Shown: positions 1 to 8,740 of the stretch, in pieces | Layout: every line of letters begins with the position of its first letter | Numbering within the stretch: the first letter of the stretch is position 1 | Source of the DNA: Aureispira sp963837355 | GTDB lineage: Bacteria > Bacteroidota > Bacteroidia > Chitinophagales > Saprospiraceae | NCBI GenBank assembly: GCA_963837355.1 | Contig: CAWIMY010000007.1 | Location: 1,922,001 to 1,986,000, forward strand | Direction: 5' to 3' | Length of the DNA: 64,000 nt | Program-made: the position numbers and the translations under genes | Notes under the pieces: model-generated | Told to the model about the DNA's origin: nothing | Databases searched by the model: none | What the model saw: only the letters and a program-made list of their open reading frames with translations

Positions 1-1
1 C

Positions 2-2227
2 AATGTCTTAAACAACACCTTTGAGTTGACCTATTATCCCATGACGCAGGAAATGGCGACTCCTGAGCAAGCTACACGTACGATTGGCACCTTCGAAACG
101 TGGTCACACGATAACTTGTGGTTACAAAGAGCGCCCGAACAACTACAAGAATTGCTCCCCAATTTCCAGTTTTCGGATCAAAAGGGAAGAGTAAAAGCTA
201 ATTTAACAGAACTGGTCGCTGCCATTGAAAATAGCACAGACTTCACGGAACCGCTTGCCCTAGAAGCGTTGGAGCAACAAGACTTGAAAACACTCCGTTC
301 CTCAAAAACACGTATTTATAACCAAAAAAATGCCCTAGAGAACTTATTGGAAGACAGCAGTCGATACGATGAATTGTTAGAAGATATGCCTCAAAATTAC
401 GAAGGTGCCCAACCCGATTCAACTTTTGGAGCGTCCTATACGGCCATTGTTGAGCGAAACAACGCCCTCCAAGCCACCTTAAAGCAGCATATTGCGCGCC
501 ACGAACAAGGATTGATACAAGTAGAAACCGTCTACGAAAAAGCTAAAGTACAAGAAGCTATGTCGCCAGAGCTACGGGCTAGCAACGACACGATTCAGGC
601 GTTGGTGGTACAAATTGATGCCCAGTTGGCCACTCTAAAAGAACAAACGGCTTCTTTTTCAGAAAAGGATCAGAGTTTCGAGGCTTGGCAAGTAGAATTA
701 GCCACACTGGAACGCGAGCTAGACCGCCTACAAGAGCAATGGACCACCACGTTCCAGCAATTAGAAACGGCCGTAACAGCTTTTGAAGCCCAAATGAAAG
801 GACAACCGTTAAGCCCCCTCTATCAACGTTGGAAAAAGTTTCAATACCCGCAACTAGAACAGTATCCTGAAACGATGGCTTGGTCCATTGACCAAATAAA
901 AGAGGAAGCTACCCCTCCACAAGAAGCAGTAGCCTATACGGGCGGTGATGGTGCCTTAGAATACCAACCCGAAGAAAATACCGTCACTAAAAGTGAGCAA
1001 GAGCGGTTCGAAGTAGAGGGTAAAAAGTTGAGTTTCAGAACTCCTGACGTACCCCTTTACGCCGATGGCATAGCTCCCGAAGACATCAATCAGGGAGCGG
1101 TAGGCGATTGTTACCTGCTCGCTTGTTTGGCAACGCTTTCCCAAGGCGAAAGTCAAGCGTTGATTACCAACGCTATTGTAGACAAAGGCGACCATTACGA
1201 AGTTACGCTTTACAAAAATAATGTTCCCATCAAAGTAGGCGTGGATAAGGCGATGTTGTATTTGACCAAAGAAGTAGAAGGGGTCTATGTCATCGACCGT
1301 TATTTAGCCGCTGATCCTACTAAAGAATTGTGGGTCGCTGTAATTGAAAAAGCCTACGCTAAAATAGAAGGCGGGGGAGAAGAAGCGGATTATAGCAAAA
1401 TAGAGGGCAATACCACACAATACGCTTTTAGCGTCTTGTTGGGGGCGAAACAACAAAGCCCGAATAGACTTTACCTAGATGCACAAGGCAATTTGAGCGA
1501 AGAAACAACGGAGCGCGCGTTCAAAAATCCTTTGCCGTTACAGCAAACCTCGGCGGAGGAGGTCGCGGCATTGGCGCAGGCTTGTGCAGCAGCGAATTAC
1601 AAAATGACAGTGGCTTCGCCTGATACATTTGATGGGGTAGAGGACTTGACGCATGATTATGTGGTGAAGGTGGATGCAGACAATTATATGCACTTGAATC
1701 ATGCTTATGCGGTAATTGGAGTAGATGCTAACGAGATTAAGCTACTTAATCCACATGGGGATAGTGCGGGAGTTGGACGGCAAACTTACAGTCCAGCATT
1801 AATAGAATTAGCCGCTAACTTGGAAGCTGGTTTAAAACAACTGGAAAAGGATTTAAAAGCATCTGATTCAAAAAGGTTTTCAGATCAAACTAAACTAGCC
1901 ATGCAGAACGCGCTAACTCCTTTCCCCTTTAAGAATGAGGATGATATGTCTAAAGGAGGGTATAATGATGTGAACTTGAAGAAGATTAACAAAGCATGGA
2001 ATCGATTGTTAAGTAAATGTGAGGAGGAAGACGGAGAATGGAAGATAGATAAAAAGAAGGCTAAAGGTACTATCGAAAAATTATTAAAATTTAAAGAGGA
2101 ATTTATTGAAAGTAGTTTTAGAAGGGGATTTGGTACAGCAACAAGTCTAAAAATTGACGCTTTACAAAAGTTCTCTTACCAAGCTTTAGCGGGGGCTTTT
2201 TCGCAACTGAGTATATTTAAAGTATAG
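2..2227 (+). CDS. Calpain-like cysteine protease, 5' end outside the window
   Basis: Probable C2-type (calpain) cysteine peptidase. The first possible start in the window is a TTG at 26, but the frame is open back to base 2, so the true start probably lies upstream. Residues are numbered from that TTG. Residues 1-300 are Q/E-rich and coiled-coil-like. The protease core shows all three catalytic elements: Cys362 in GAVGDCYLLACLATL, His559 in LNHAYAVIGV and Asn575 in KLLNPHG. After the core, from about base 1740, the sequence becomes clearly richer in A/T and encodes a lysine-rich helical tail unlike the rest. No signal peptide can be judged because the N terminus is missing. A secreted orphan follows 4 bp downstream, and bases 1498-1656 recur at 2915-3073. 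The protease call is solid; the substrate is unknown. Confidence 0.8.
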   Translation, partial: NVLNNTFELTYYPMTQEMATPEQATRTIGTFETWSHDNLWLQRAPEQLQELLPNFQFSDQKGRVKANLTELVAAIENSTDFTEPLALEALEQQDLKTLRSSKTRIYNQKNALENLLEDSSRYDELLEDMPQNYEGAQPDSTFGASYTAIVERNNALQATLKQHIARHEQGLIQVETVYEKAKVQEAMSPELRASNDTIQALVVQIDAQLATLKEQTASFSEKDQSFEAWQVELATLERELDRLQEQWTTTFQQLETAVTAFEAQMKGQPLSPLYQRWKKFQYPQLEQYPETMAWSIDQIKEEATPPQEAVAYTGGDGALEYQPEENTVTKSEQERFEVEGKKLSFRTPDVPLYADGIAPEDINQGAVGDCYLLACLATLSQGESQALITNAIVDKGDHYEVTLYKNNVPIKVGVDKAMLYLTKEVEGVYVIDRYLAADPTKELWVAVIEKAYAKIEGGGEEADYSKIEGNTTQYAFSVLLGAKQQSPNRLYLDAQGNLSEETTERAFKNPLPLQQTSAEEVAALAQACAAANYKMTVASPDTFDGVEDLTHDYVVKVDADNYMHLNHAYAVIGVDANEIKLLNPHGDSAGVGRQTYSPALIELAANLEAGLKQLEKDLKASDSKRFSDQTKLAMQNALTPFPFKNEDDMSKGGYNDVNLKKINKAWNRLLSKCEEEDGEWKIDKKKAKGTIEKLLKFKEEFIESSFRRGFGTATSLKIDALQKFSYQALAGAFSQLSIFKV
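1498..1656 (+). repeat. Internal segment of the calpain-like gene, copy 1 of a 159-bp repeat
   Basis: This stretch encodes the residues between the catalytic Cys and His of the protease. It recurs at 2915-3073 with about five mismatches by my reading. Confidence 0.9.
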
Positions 2228-2231
2228 TATA

Positions 2232-2912
2232 ATGAGAATATTTTTTGCAATTTTTATTTTATTCTTAAGTAAACGTACATTTGCTCAGGAGAGGTGTTTT
2301 GTGGATACTTTTGATGTAAGTAATAAGGTTGGTTTTATTGCGTCATACGATAAAATATATGATTTTTTCCCTACTAATAGATTTGCTAGTGTACATTATG
2401 ATTCTAATTTTTTATATAAATTTATAGACTACGAATTCAAAGTGCAAGTTGTAGATTACCATCTTCCTAGCACCAATATATTAGTATATCCATTTTACGG
2501 TAATAAGACAAGAGAACTAGCGGAATACCTGAAAACGCAACCAATTAGTGCTCATGACAGTCTAGTTTACGGTTATCTCAGAGAAGAAATGCGCCCCAAC
2601 CACTTCTCTAGTGGGGGCTGTCTACGATACAAAATATCTCCTCTTAAAAAATGGCAAGGACAGTACCCTTATGTAGATACAGAAGAGGTCTATGCAACGG
2701 AAGAAGGCGGAGAACTCACCTTCTCTACACATTTTTATAGATTGTTATGGGTAGATAGCTGCCAATATGAATTTTCCGTAGTGACTTACGACGAGAAGAA
2801 ACGAGAACTCGCCAAGAGTCGCCGTTGTGTACGACACAATTTCAAGCGCTTGGTAGAGACAGTATATGTACGTAGAGAAGACGAACTACTTGATTTGCAA
2901 CCTCCCAAATAG
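2232..2912 (+). CDS. Secreted protein of unknown function
   Basis: 226-residue product I do not recognise. Residues 1-19 look like a signal peptide: MRIF, a hydrophobic stretch, then a TFAQ end suitable for signal peptidase I. The mature part is rich in Tyr, Phe and Arg with a few Cys, as in exported beta-rich proteins. It starts 4 bp after the calpain-like gene, so the two are probably co-transcribed. Its base composition is as A/T-rich as the 3' tail of that gene, suggesting they arrived together. Position behind a large protease whose conserved segment is repeated just downstream would fit a partner or immunity protein, but nothing in the sequence proves that. Confidence 0.6.
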   Translation: MRIFFAIFILFLSKRTFAQERCFVDTFDVSNKVGFIASYDKIYDFFPTNRFASVHYDSNFLYKFIDYEFKVQVVDYHLPSTNILVYPFYGNKTRELAEYLKTQPISAHDSLVYGYLREEMRPNHFSSGGCLRYKISPLKKWQGQYPYVDTEEVYATEEGGELTFSTHFYRLLWVDSCQYEFSVVTYDEKKRELAKSRRCVRHNFKRLVETVYVRREDELLDLQPPK

Positions 2913-2914
2913 CA

Positions 2915-3073
2915 CGAAGAAGCAACAGAGCGCGCGTTCAAAAATCCTTTGCCGTTACAGCAAACCTCGGCGGAGGAGGTCGCGGCATTGGCACAGGCTT
3001 GTGCAGCAGCGAATTACAAAATGACAGTGGCTTCGCCTGATAAATTTGATGGGGTAGAGGGCTTGACGCATGA
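2915..3073 (+). repeat. Orphan copy of the calpain-gene segment (repeat copy 2)
   Basis: A 159-bp near-identical copy of 1498-1656, offset by exactly 1417 bp. It begins 3 bp after the TAG of the secreted orphan and is in the same frame as that gene. The frame stays open across the copy (TERAFKNPLPLQQTSAEEV and onward), then departs from the parent right after the GCATGA that encodes THD, before the catalytic His. It has no start codon of its own and cannot make a protease. It is either a relic of a duplicated gene or a recombination donor. Confidence 0.85.
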
Positions 3074-3102
3074 CCTCCTCCCAAGGCAAGGACTTCCCAT
3101 AA

Positions 3103-3195
3103 CCACGGCATCCGTTTGCTTACGGTACAATAGAAGATTACGAACCGATTACCACCCAACCCACAAAAAAACGTACTTTTGAGGCATTAGAATGA
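3103..3195 (+). pseudogene. C-terminal crumb of a lost gene
   Basis: After an in-frame TAA at 3100-3102, a short open frame runs to TGA at 3193-3195 and reads like a natural C terminus (HPFAYGTIEDYEPITTQ, then TKKRTFEALE). It lacks any start codon. It lies directly behind the orphan calpain segment and 16 bp before the glycosyltransferase gene. I read it as the 3' end of a gene otherwise deleted, possibly the same copy that left 2915-3073. Confidence 0.35.
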
Positions 3196-3211
3196 CCGAA
3201 CCAATTGCTAC

Positions 3212-4948
3212 ATGCCTGCTCTCTCTACTACTGCCACCCCTTCCAAGTTTGCTATTTTCATCGCCTTGTTGCTGGCGGTCAATTTGTTAGTCAACAACCA
3301 TGCTGTGAGCCTGTGGGACGAGGACGAAGCGGCCTATGCGGGCTTTGCGCAGCGCATGGTGGAAACAGGCAATTGGGTGACCCCCGAGTATCCACAATCC
3401 GTGATCCATCGCAAGACCCCCTTGCATTTTTGGGCGATTGGGGGGAGTTATCAGGTGTTTGGAGAAAATGAATTTGCGGTGCGGTTTAGTAGTGCGCTGG
3501 CCATTTTTTTAACTTGTTTGCTGGTTTATTTTGGGACGCGGAGCTGGCTGGGAAATACGACTGCTGAGCGCGCTGCCGTTATTTTAGCGACCTCTATACA
3601 ACTACCCCTAATGGGTAAGATAGCCTTTACAGACGCTACGCTGCTGCTGTTTGAAACGGGGGCGGTACTGGGCTTGTTGCGTTACCTACAACAGCCGCAC
3701 TGGCGCTGGAATGTGCTGCTTTGGGGAAGTATGGCCTTGGGGATTTTGACAAAAGGCCCTCCAATTATTGTGTTGACAGGTGGATTGTGGGTGCTGCTGT
3801 TCCTCTTTCATCCACAGCGAAAACGGTTGATCGGGACGCATCCTTGGGTGTTTGGGTTGTTGGCGTTGTTGCCTTTTGCTTATTGGGCAGGGTTGTCTTA
3901 TCAACAAGATTATGCGTTGTGGAGTAGTAGTGGCAGTGAATTGCCTTTTGCAACTTGGTGGAACCAAACGGCGTCGGATGGCCGAAAAATCTACTTATTG
4001 CCCTTTTTGTGGGATTGGTATGTGCTCAAACGAATAGGGGGAGCGGTGTTAGGACAATCGGGCTTTTTGGGGTACCACTTAGTGGTGTTGACCATTGCTT
4101 TTTTAACTTGGTTGCCCTTTTGGGCAACGACCTTGCGCGCACTTGGGCGGGGATTGCTGGGGAAAACGCCTTTAGAGGAACGGCCCTTGGTTTTGTGGAT
4201 CGTCATTGGTTGGTTTTTCTGGGAATTAATGAGCAGCAAACTGCCTTCTTATGCGCTGGCGGCGCAACCTGCTTTAGCGCTGTTGATGGCGCTGCAACTG
4301 GAACGATTGGAGGAGCGGGAGACGCTTCCAAGGAGTTTTTGGGTAGGACGTTGGATACATGGAATAATCTTTGTGTGTGTGTCGGTAGGATTGCCGATCG
4401 TTGGTGGTTATGCTTTGGGTGGAGAAGCTTTGTGGTATTTGGTACCTTTTAGTGTAGTCTTGCTTTTGCTGTTGGGTTACCTTTGGCGACAGCCCAAAAC
4501 CGTGGAAAACAGTTATCGTGGACTGGCTTTGTTGGGCGGGGGTTTTATGCTGGGGATATGGGTGGCAGTGGCTCCCTTGGTTGAACAATCGCCCATCAAA
4601 TCCTTTGACAACTTAATTGCCACAGCGGCACAGACAACGCCTAATCCCAAAAAAACGACCCTCTTGATTACGGGATTAGACAGTAAACAACTTAAGATAA
4701 GTTTGCTTTTTTATGCTGAGCAGGAGTTTGGACGCTACGAAATTACCAGCCCTTACGAAGCAGCCTTAAAATACAAAACGAAAGCACCTATTATCATTAT
4801 TATAGGGGAGGCGCACTTGCAACATTTGAAGGATATTTTCGCAGGAGCGGGTATTGCATTTCCAAAAAATGCGCAGCGGGTAGCGCATCGGTCTACCGAT
4901 GACCAATTAAAACACCACGATTACTGGGTGCTGAATAACCAGCGCTAA
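3212..4948 (+). CDS. GT39/ArnT-like membrane glycosyltransferase
   Basis: 578-residue polytopic membrane protein of the GT-C fold, family 39 (PMT/ArnT group). These enzymes use a polyprenyl-phosphate sugar to glycosylate lipid or protein on the outer face of the inner membrane. The N terminus gives TM1 followed by the family loop LWDEDEAAYAGFAQRM with its acidic DED, then HRKTPLHFW, as expected for the active-site loop. About ten further hydrophobic segments follow and a soluble tail from about residue 460. The ATG at 3212 gives a short lead before TM1. The gene converges on kdsB, and the two stop codons overlap. The neighbour makes CMP-Kdo, so a role in LPS or glycoprotein decoration is plausible but not shown. 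Confidence 0.85.
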   Translation: MPALSTTATPSKFAIFIALLLAVNLLVNNHAVSLWDEDEAAYAGFAQRMVETGNWVTPEYPQSVIHRKTPLHFWAIGGSYQVFGENEFAVRFSSALAIFLTCLLVYFGTRSWLGNTTAERAAVILATSIQLPLMGKIAFTDATLLLFETGAVLGLLRYLQQPHWRWNVLLWGSMALGILTKGPPIIVLTGGLWVLLFLFHPQRKRLIGTHPWVFGLLALLPFAYWAGLSYQQDYALWSSSGSELPFATWWNQTASDGRKIYLLPFLWDWYVLKRIGGAVLGQSGFLGYHLVVLTIAFLTWLPFWATTLRALGRGLLGKTPLEERPLVLWIVIGWFFWELMSSKLPSYALAAQPALALLMALQLERLEERETLPRSFWVGRWIHGIIFVCVSVGLPIVGGYALGGEALWYLVPFSVVLLLLLGYLWRQPKTVENSYRGLALLGGGFMLGIWVAVAPLVEQSPIKSFDNLIATAAQTTPNPKKTTLLITGLDSKQLKISLLFYAEQEFGRYEITSPYEAALKYKTKAPIIIIIGEAHLQHLKDIFAGAGIAFPKNAQRVAHRSTDDQLKHHDYWVLNNQR

Positions 4949-5718
4949 CCTTGTTGTTGTTGCCACCAAACCAACGCCGCTTCTAAGTCAGCTGGAGTGT
5001 CAATACTAGGGGCTTCAAGGTGGGTTTCGATAAGGCGAATGGTTTTGTGCTCTTCGAGCCAAGCGAGTTGTTCCAATACTTCCAGTTGCTCCAAGCGCCC
5101 CTCTTGCATAAAGGTATATTGTTGGGTAATAAAAGAACGGCTAAACCCGTACAAGCCTACGTGTTTATAAAAATGCTTTTCTGCCAAGGCGCGCTCGATT
5201 TCTTGACTCCGAATATGGGGAATAACGCTGCGGCTAAAATACAAAGCATTGCGAATTCCTTTTTTGATTTCTTTGGTAAAAACCACCTTTACTACGTTGG
5301 GATTGTGTAGTTCTTCTAGTTGCTCAATGGGTTTAATAAGTGTAGCAATAGGGGTATTGGGCAATTCGAACGCTCCCAACAACGCGTCAATTTGTGAGGG
5401 GGCAATAAAAGGCTCATCGCCTTGAATGTTCACTAAAATATCGTAGCGCATCGCGTGTTCAAAAAAGGCGGCCACACAGCGCGCCGTCCCATTGTCATGG
5501 GCTCCCGTCATAATGGCTTTTCCTCCAAAAGCGTGTACCGCTTCATAAATTCGCTCATCATCTGTCGCTACCAACACATCATCCAACTGCGATTGTACGG
5601 CCTGCTCATAGACTCGCTGAATCATAGATTTTCCTGCAATTTTTACTAAAGGTTTACCTGGAAAGCGCGTAGAGGCGTAGCGAGCAGGAATAATACCAAT
5701 GGATTGTAAAGCTTTCAT
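4945..5718 (-). CDS. kdsB: 3-deoxy-manno-octulosonate cytidylyltransferase (CMP-Kdo synthetase)
   Basis: Activates Kdo with CTP to give CMP-Kdo for the LPS inner core, in the cytoplasm. The 257-residue product starts MKALQSIGIIPARYASTRFP, where the PARYASTRFPGKPL motif is the nucleotide-binding signature. It also shows VATDDERI and DILVNIQGDEPFI (metal and nucleotide site). The frame can be extended to 5784, but those extra residues are hydrophobic and unlike the family, so ATG 5718 is the start. The length is normal. It overlaps the stop of the upstream-facing glycosyltransferase by 4 bp, tail to tail. Confidence 0.95.
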   Translation of the reverse strand: MKALQSIGIIPARYASTRFPGKPLVKIAGKSMIQRVYEQAVQSQLDDVLVATDDERIYEAVHAFGGKAIMTGAHDNGTARCVAAFFEHAMRYDILVNIQGDEPFIAPSQIDALLGAFELPNTPIATLIKPIEQLEELHNPNVVKVVFTKEIKKGIRNALYFSRSVIPHIRSQEIERALAEKHFYKHVGLYGFSRSFITQQYTFMQEGRLEQLEVLEQLAWLEEHKTIRLIETHLEAPSIDTPADLEAALVWWQQQQG

Positions 5719-6035
5719 AAAAGGGGCTATTGGAGATGGAATAAGGATAAGACGCAGAAAAGCAAGTATAACGAAAAACAGCAATAATCAGTCTGTACGA
5801 TTAGGTTATTTTTTACTCCGTTAAATTTTATCGAAATGTGTAGTTTGTTGCTCCGTTCTATTAGTCTATTAGTAGTGGGGCTGCCAATTTTTTAGATAGT
5901 GGAAGGGATGTCTAGGCACTCAACAGGCTCAAGAACCCTTAAAGGAACTGATAAAAGCTTCGGCCTCTAAAATCCCAACCCTCCGTACCAAAACCGTATC
6001 TTCACCCACCATTATACCACCAGCCAACAAAAACA
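5719..6035. other. Divergent intergenic region between kdsB and the amidohydrolase gene
   Basis: 317 bp holding the promoters of two divergent genes. Bases from about 5910 to 6044 stay open in a frame that overlaps the amidohydrolase start and ends in TAG, but it has no start codon and I do not call it. No terminator or repeat is visible. Confidence 0.5.
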
Positions 6036-7091
6036 ATGATTAGTAGAAAAATTAACGGACACGGCCACTTGTTGCCAGAGCCTCATCAAATTCCCGCTTT
6101 CCTCAAGGAAAAAGAACTATTTTGGATTGACGACGATAAGCGCTTTATGCGGCAAAAAAACTGGTCGCGCCCGATTACTGCGCCTAGTTTTTTCTTAGAA
6201 GAAAAGCGTAGTTGGATGCAAACCAACGGCATTGAGCACAGTGTTATTCTCAACTTATCGCAGCTCTATGGCAATGGTTTAGGGCGCGAAGATGCGAAAG
6301 CTGCCTTGCAATTTCAGAACGATTTTAATGCAGGGGTGCAGGCACAATACCCCCAAGAATTTACGACGGGATTTGTGGTGCAGCCGCGCTACATCGATGA
6401 TGCGTTGCGCGAAATAGAGCGTTGTGTAGAAGAACATGGCCTACAACTGCTGTGCTTGCCAACACATTATTTGAACGCCAAGGAGCAGTGGACTTCCGTG
6501 GCCGATCCAAGTGTTGATCCCATTTACGAATTGGCCAATAAATACGGCTTAGCAATAGAAATTCATCCGTATGATGGGCAAAAAATGATTGCTTTGCAAG
6601 ATCAATATTGGCGTTTTCATTTGGTTTGGATGATGGCACAAACGGCAGACACACTGCATTTATATACCTTATTGGACATTCCCCATCGTTTTCCAAATAT
6701 CCGTACTTGTTTTGCGCATGGCTGTATGCTCGGACAGGCCAATTTTGGACGGCGAATGCAGGGCTACAATGGCCGTCCTGATTTATTTGAAGGCGTGCAA
6801 TCGCCCCGCGCTACGTTGGGCCATCCCAATCTATTTTTTGATACCTTGGTACACGATGTAGATACCTTTGCCTTATTATTAAAGCGCTGTGGTGCTGCAC
6901 AAATCATTGCAGGTCTAGATGATCCTTACCCTTTGGGGGAGATGGAAAATGTACCCGATTCTTACCCTGGAAAAGTGCTGGATGATGCGTTAGCCGAACA
7001 ATTGATTAGCCAACAAGAACAACAAGCTATCTGGTGTGCTAATATTTGGCGCTGGCTAGGAAAAGCGGATCCTAAGGCGGCAACCTTCTAA
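6036..7091 (+). CDS. Amidohydrolase-2 family protein (ACMSD-like)
   Basis: 351-residue TIM-barrel metal-dependent hydrolase or decarboxylase of the amidohydrolase-2 family, which includes aminocarboxymuconate-semialdehyde decarboxylase. The metal ligands are in the expected order: HxH at residues 9-11 (NGHGH), a mid-protein His in EIHPYD, His in CFAHGC and the Asp of GLDDPYPLG near the C terminus. The length and this ligand pattern fit ACMSD-like decarboxylases better than dihydroorotases. No other gene of tryptophan or kynurenine breakdown lies nearby, so the substrate stays open. It is monocistronic by spacing. Confidence 0.8.
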   Translation: MISRKINGHGHLLPEPHQIPAFLKEKELFWIDDDKRFMRQKNWSRPITAPSFFLEEKRSWMQTNGIEHSVILNLSQLYGNGLGREDAKAALQFQNDFNAGVQAQYPQEFTTGFVVQPRYIDDALREIERCVEEHGLQLLCLPTHYLNAKEQWTSVADPSVDPIYELANKYGLAIEIHPYDGQKMIALQDQYWRFHLVWMMAQTADTLHLYTLLDIPHRFPNIRTCFAHGCMLGQANFGRRMQGYNGRPDLFEGVQSPRATLGHPNLFFDTLVHDVDTFALLLKRCGAAQIIAGLDDPYPLGEMENVPDSYPGKVLDDALAEQLISQQEQQAIWCANIWRWLGKADPKAATF

Positions 7092-7222
7092 TGGTATGGT
7101 TAGATAAACGTTAAAATACGCTGCCGCACCGCAATTTTCTTGCAATAACAGGGCTTTTTTCTATCTTAGCAAAGAACTTTGAAATTCAAAGTAGATTATT
7201 ATACCGCTAAAACAGAGAGAAG

Positions 7223-7955
7223 ATGATAGTCAGTAAAGAAAATAAGCATCGGGAGAGCTCAGAGTTGCTATTGGGGGTCTGCTTAATGGTGTTGGTGTTG
7301 TTCAATGTTGGATTGACAGCACTGCGGGTTTATCATACCCAGCACCTGTATTTTGTATTTTTAGTTTGGAATTTGTTTTTGGCGCTGTTGCCCTTGGTAG
7401 GAGTGGTTGCAGCGCGCCATTTACAACGGCGGGGGGCAGCCACTAGTTGGATCGTGTTGTTGGTAGGGGCAACGATTGCTTTTTTGCCTAACGCCCCTTA
7501 TTTAATTACCGATTTGTACCACTTGCGTTCGGTCCAACCATCCAGAGTTATTGTGGTTGGATACGTTGATGTTGGTGGCTTATGCGATAACAGGGCTCGT
7601 TGGTTTTTATGCGACCTTATTTTTACTAGAAACGATTTTGAAACACTATTGGAGTAGCTGGTGGACCAACATGGCTTTGATAGCGTTACTTTTTCTCAAC
7701 GGGTACGGTATTTATTTGGGGCGTTTTTTGCGGTTCAATAGTTGGGAGGTATTAACGAATCCTTGGTCGTTGATGCAAGTAATTGGCGAGCAGTTGTTGC
7801 ATCCAATGGCTTATCCAAGAACATGGGGGGTCACTTTGGGCTATGGCAGCTTATTTTTGCTGGGCTTTTATGGACTGAAATTATGGAAATATGCTTTACT
7901 AATGCCTACTACGCCTTCTTCTACATCCATCTCTACCGAATCGGTATTGGGGTAA
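7223..7955 (+). pseudogene. DUF1361 membrane protein gene, broken by one frameshift
   Basis: The first part (7223 onward) encodes TM segments and the family signature AFLPNAPYLITDLYHLR. The second part, in the next frame, continues with WLDTLMLVAYAITGLVGFY and RFNSWEVLTNPWSL, as DUF1361 proteins do. Reading CAA CCA, skipping the T at about 7541, then CCA GAG TTA TTG TGG TTG GAT restores one continuous protein of about 243 residues. Unrepaired, the first frame stops at 7657 after an unrelated tail. The family is a multi-spanning inner-membrane protein of unknown function. This is either a real single-base insertion or a sequencing error; coding quality on both sides is intact. Confidence 0.75.
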
Positions 7956-7997
7956 ACGTTGTTATAAAAATGGACAGAAAAAACTAGAATAGACAAG

Positions 7998-8735
7998 ATG
8001 TTAGAACTAGAGGCGTTACAAATTGGCCACAGCAAACCCCTAAAAGAACAACCGTTAAATGCTTGTTTTGAGACAGGGCAGTTGGTCGTCTTGCTAGGGC
8101 GCAATGGCTGTGGCAAAACGACGTTACTGCGCACACTAGGGCGTTGGTTGCCTGCCTTGTCGGGACAGGTTTTGTGGAAAAAGCAACCGTTGGCAAGCTA
8201 TACGGCGACGGCTTTTGCTAGAGAATTGAGTGTGGTAACTACAGAGCGCATTCAAACACCTTACTTGACGGTCTATAATTTGTTGGCGTTGGGTCGGCAG
8301 CCTTATTTGGGCTTTTGGGGACGCTTGACGGCGACTGATCGAACCCTGTTGGAGCGGATAATGAACGACTTGGATATAGCACATCTGCGGGACAAGTATT
8401 TGGCCGATTGTAGCGATGGCGAACAGCAGCTGGTCTTGTTGGGCAGAGCCTTGGCGCAAGACACGCCAATGATTTTATTAGACGAGGCCACCGCCCATTT
8501 AGACTTTGTCAACCGCGTCAAAATTTTTCAAACCCTTCGACAATTAGCGATCGATCAACAAAAATTGTTATTTTTAGCTACCCACGAATTAGAGATCGCG
8601 TTGAAATTTGCGCAGCAGGTCATCTTGTTTGAGCCCACTGGCTGGATCGTAGATACACCCGCTAATTTGTTGGAACAAGAAGCCTTACAGCGTGTTTTTA
8701 GGACAGAAGGATTGGATTATCAATTGACATTATAA
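7998..8735 (+). CDS. FecE-type ABC transporter ATP-binding protein
   Basis: 245-residue ATPase of the iron-siderophore, heme or cobalamin importer class. Walker A is LLGRNGCGKTT near residue 33, followed by a Q-loop region, a signature loop with unusual spelling (CSDGEQQLVLLGRALA instead of LSGGxxQ), Walker B with MILLDEATAHLDF and an H-loop in FLATHELE. No permease or substrate-binding protein is next to it, so the rest of the importer must be elsewhere or the ATPase serves another system. The WGR-like gene starts 5 bp after its stop, implying one transcript. Confidence 0.88.
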   Translation: MLELEALQIGHSKPLKEQPLNACFETGQLVVLLGRNGCGKTTLLRTLGRWLPALSGQVLWKKQPLASYTATAFARELSVVTTERIQTPYLTVYNLLALGRQPYLGFWGRLTATDRTLLERIMNDLDIAHLRDKYLADCSDGEQQLVLLGRALAQDTPMILLDEATAHLDFVNRVKIFQTLRQLAIDQQKLLFLATHELEIALKFAQQVILFEPTGWIVDTPANLLEQEALQRVFRTEGLDYQLTL

Positions 8736-8740
8736 GCATT

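Noticed and set aside
3686..4588. Several 60-165 codon frames in other phases of the glycosyltransferase gene
   Set aside because: They are out of frame with a clear GT39 protein, have skewed composition rich in His, Gln or Cys, and show no family pattern.
5910..6044. Start-less open stretch before the amidohydrolase gene
   Set aside because: No start codon, ends inside the next gene, and only about 45 codons long; chance is enough to explain it.
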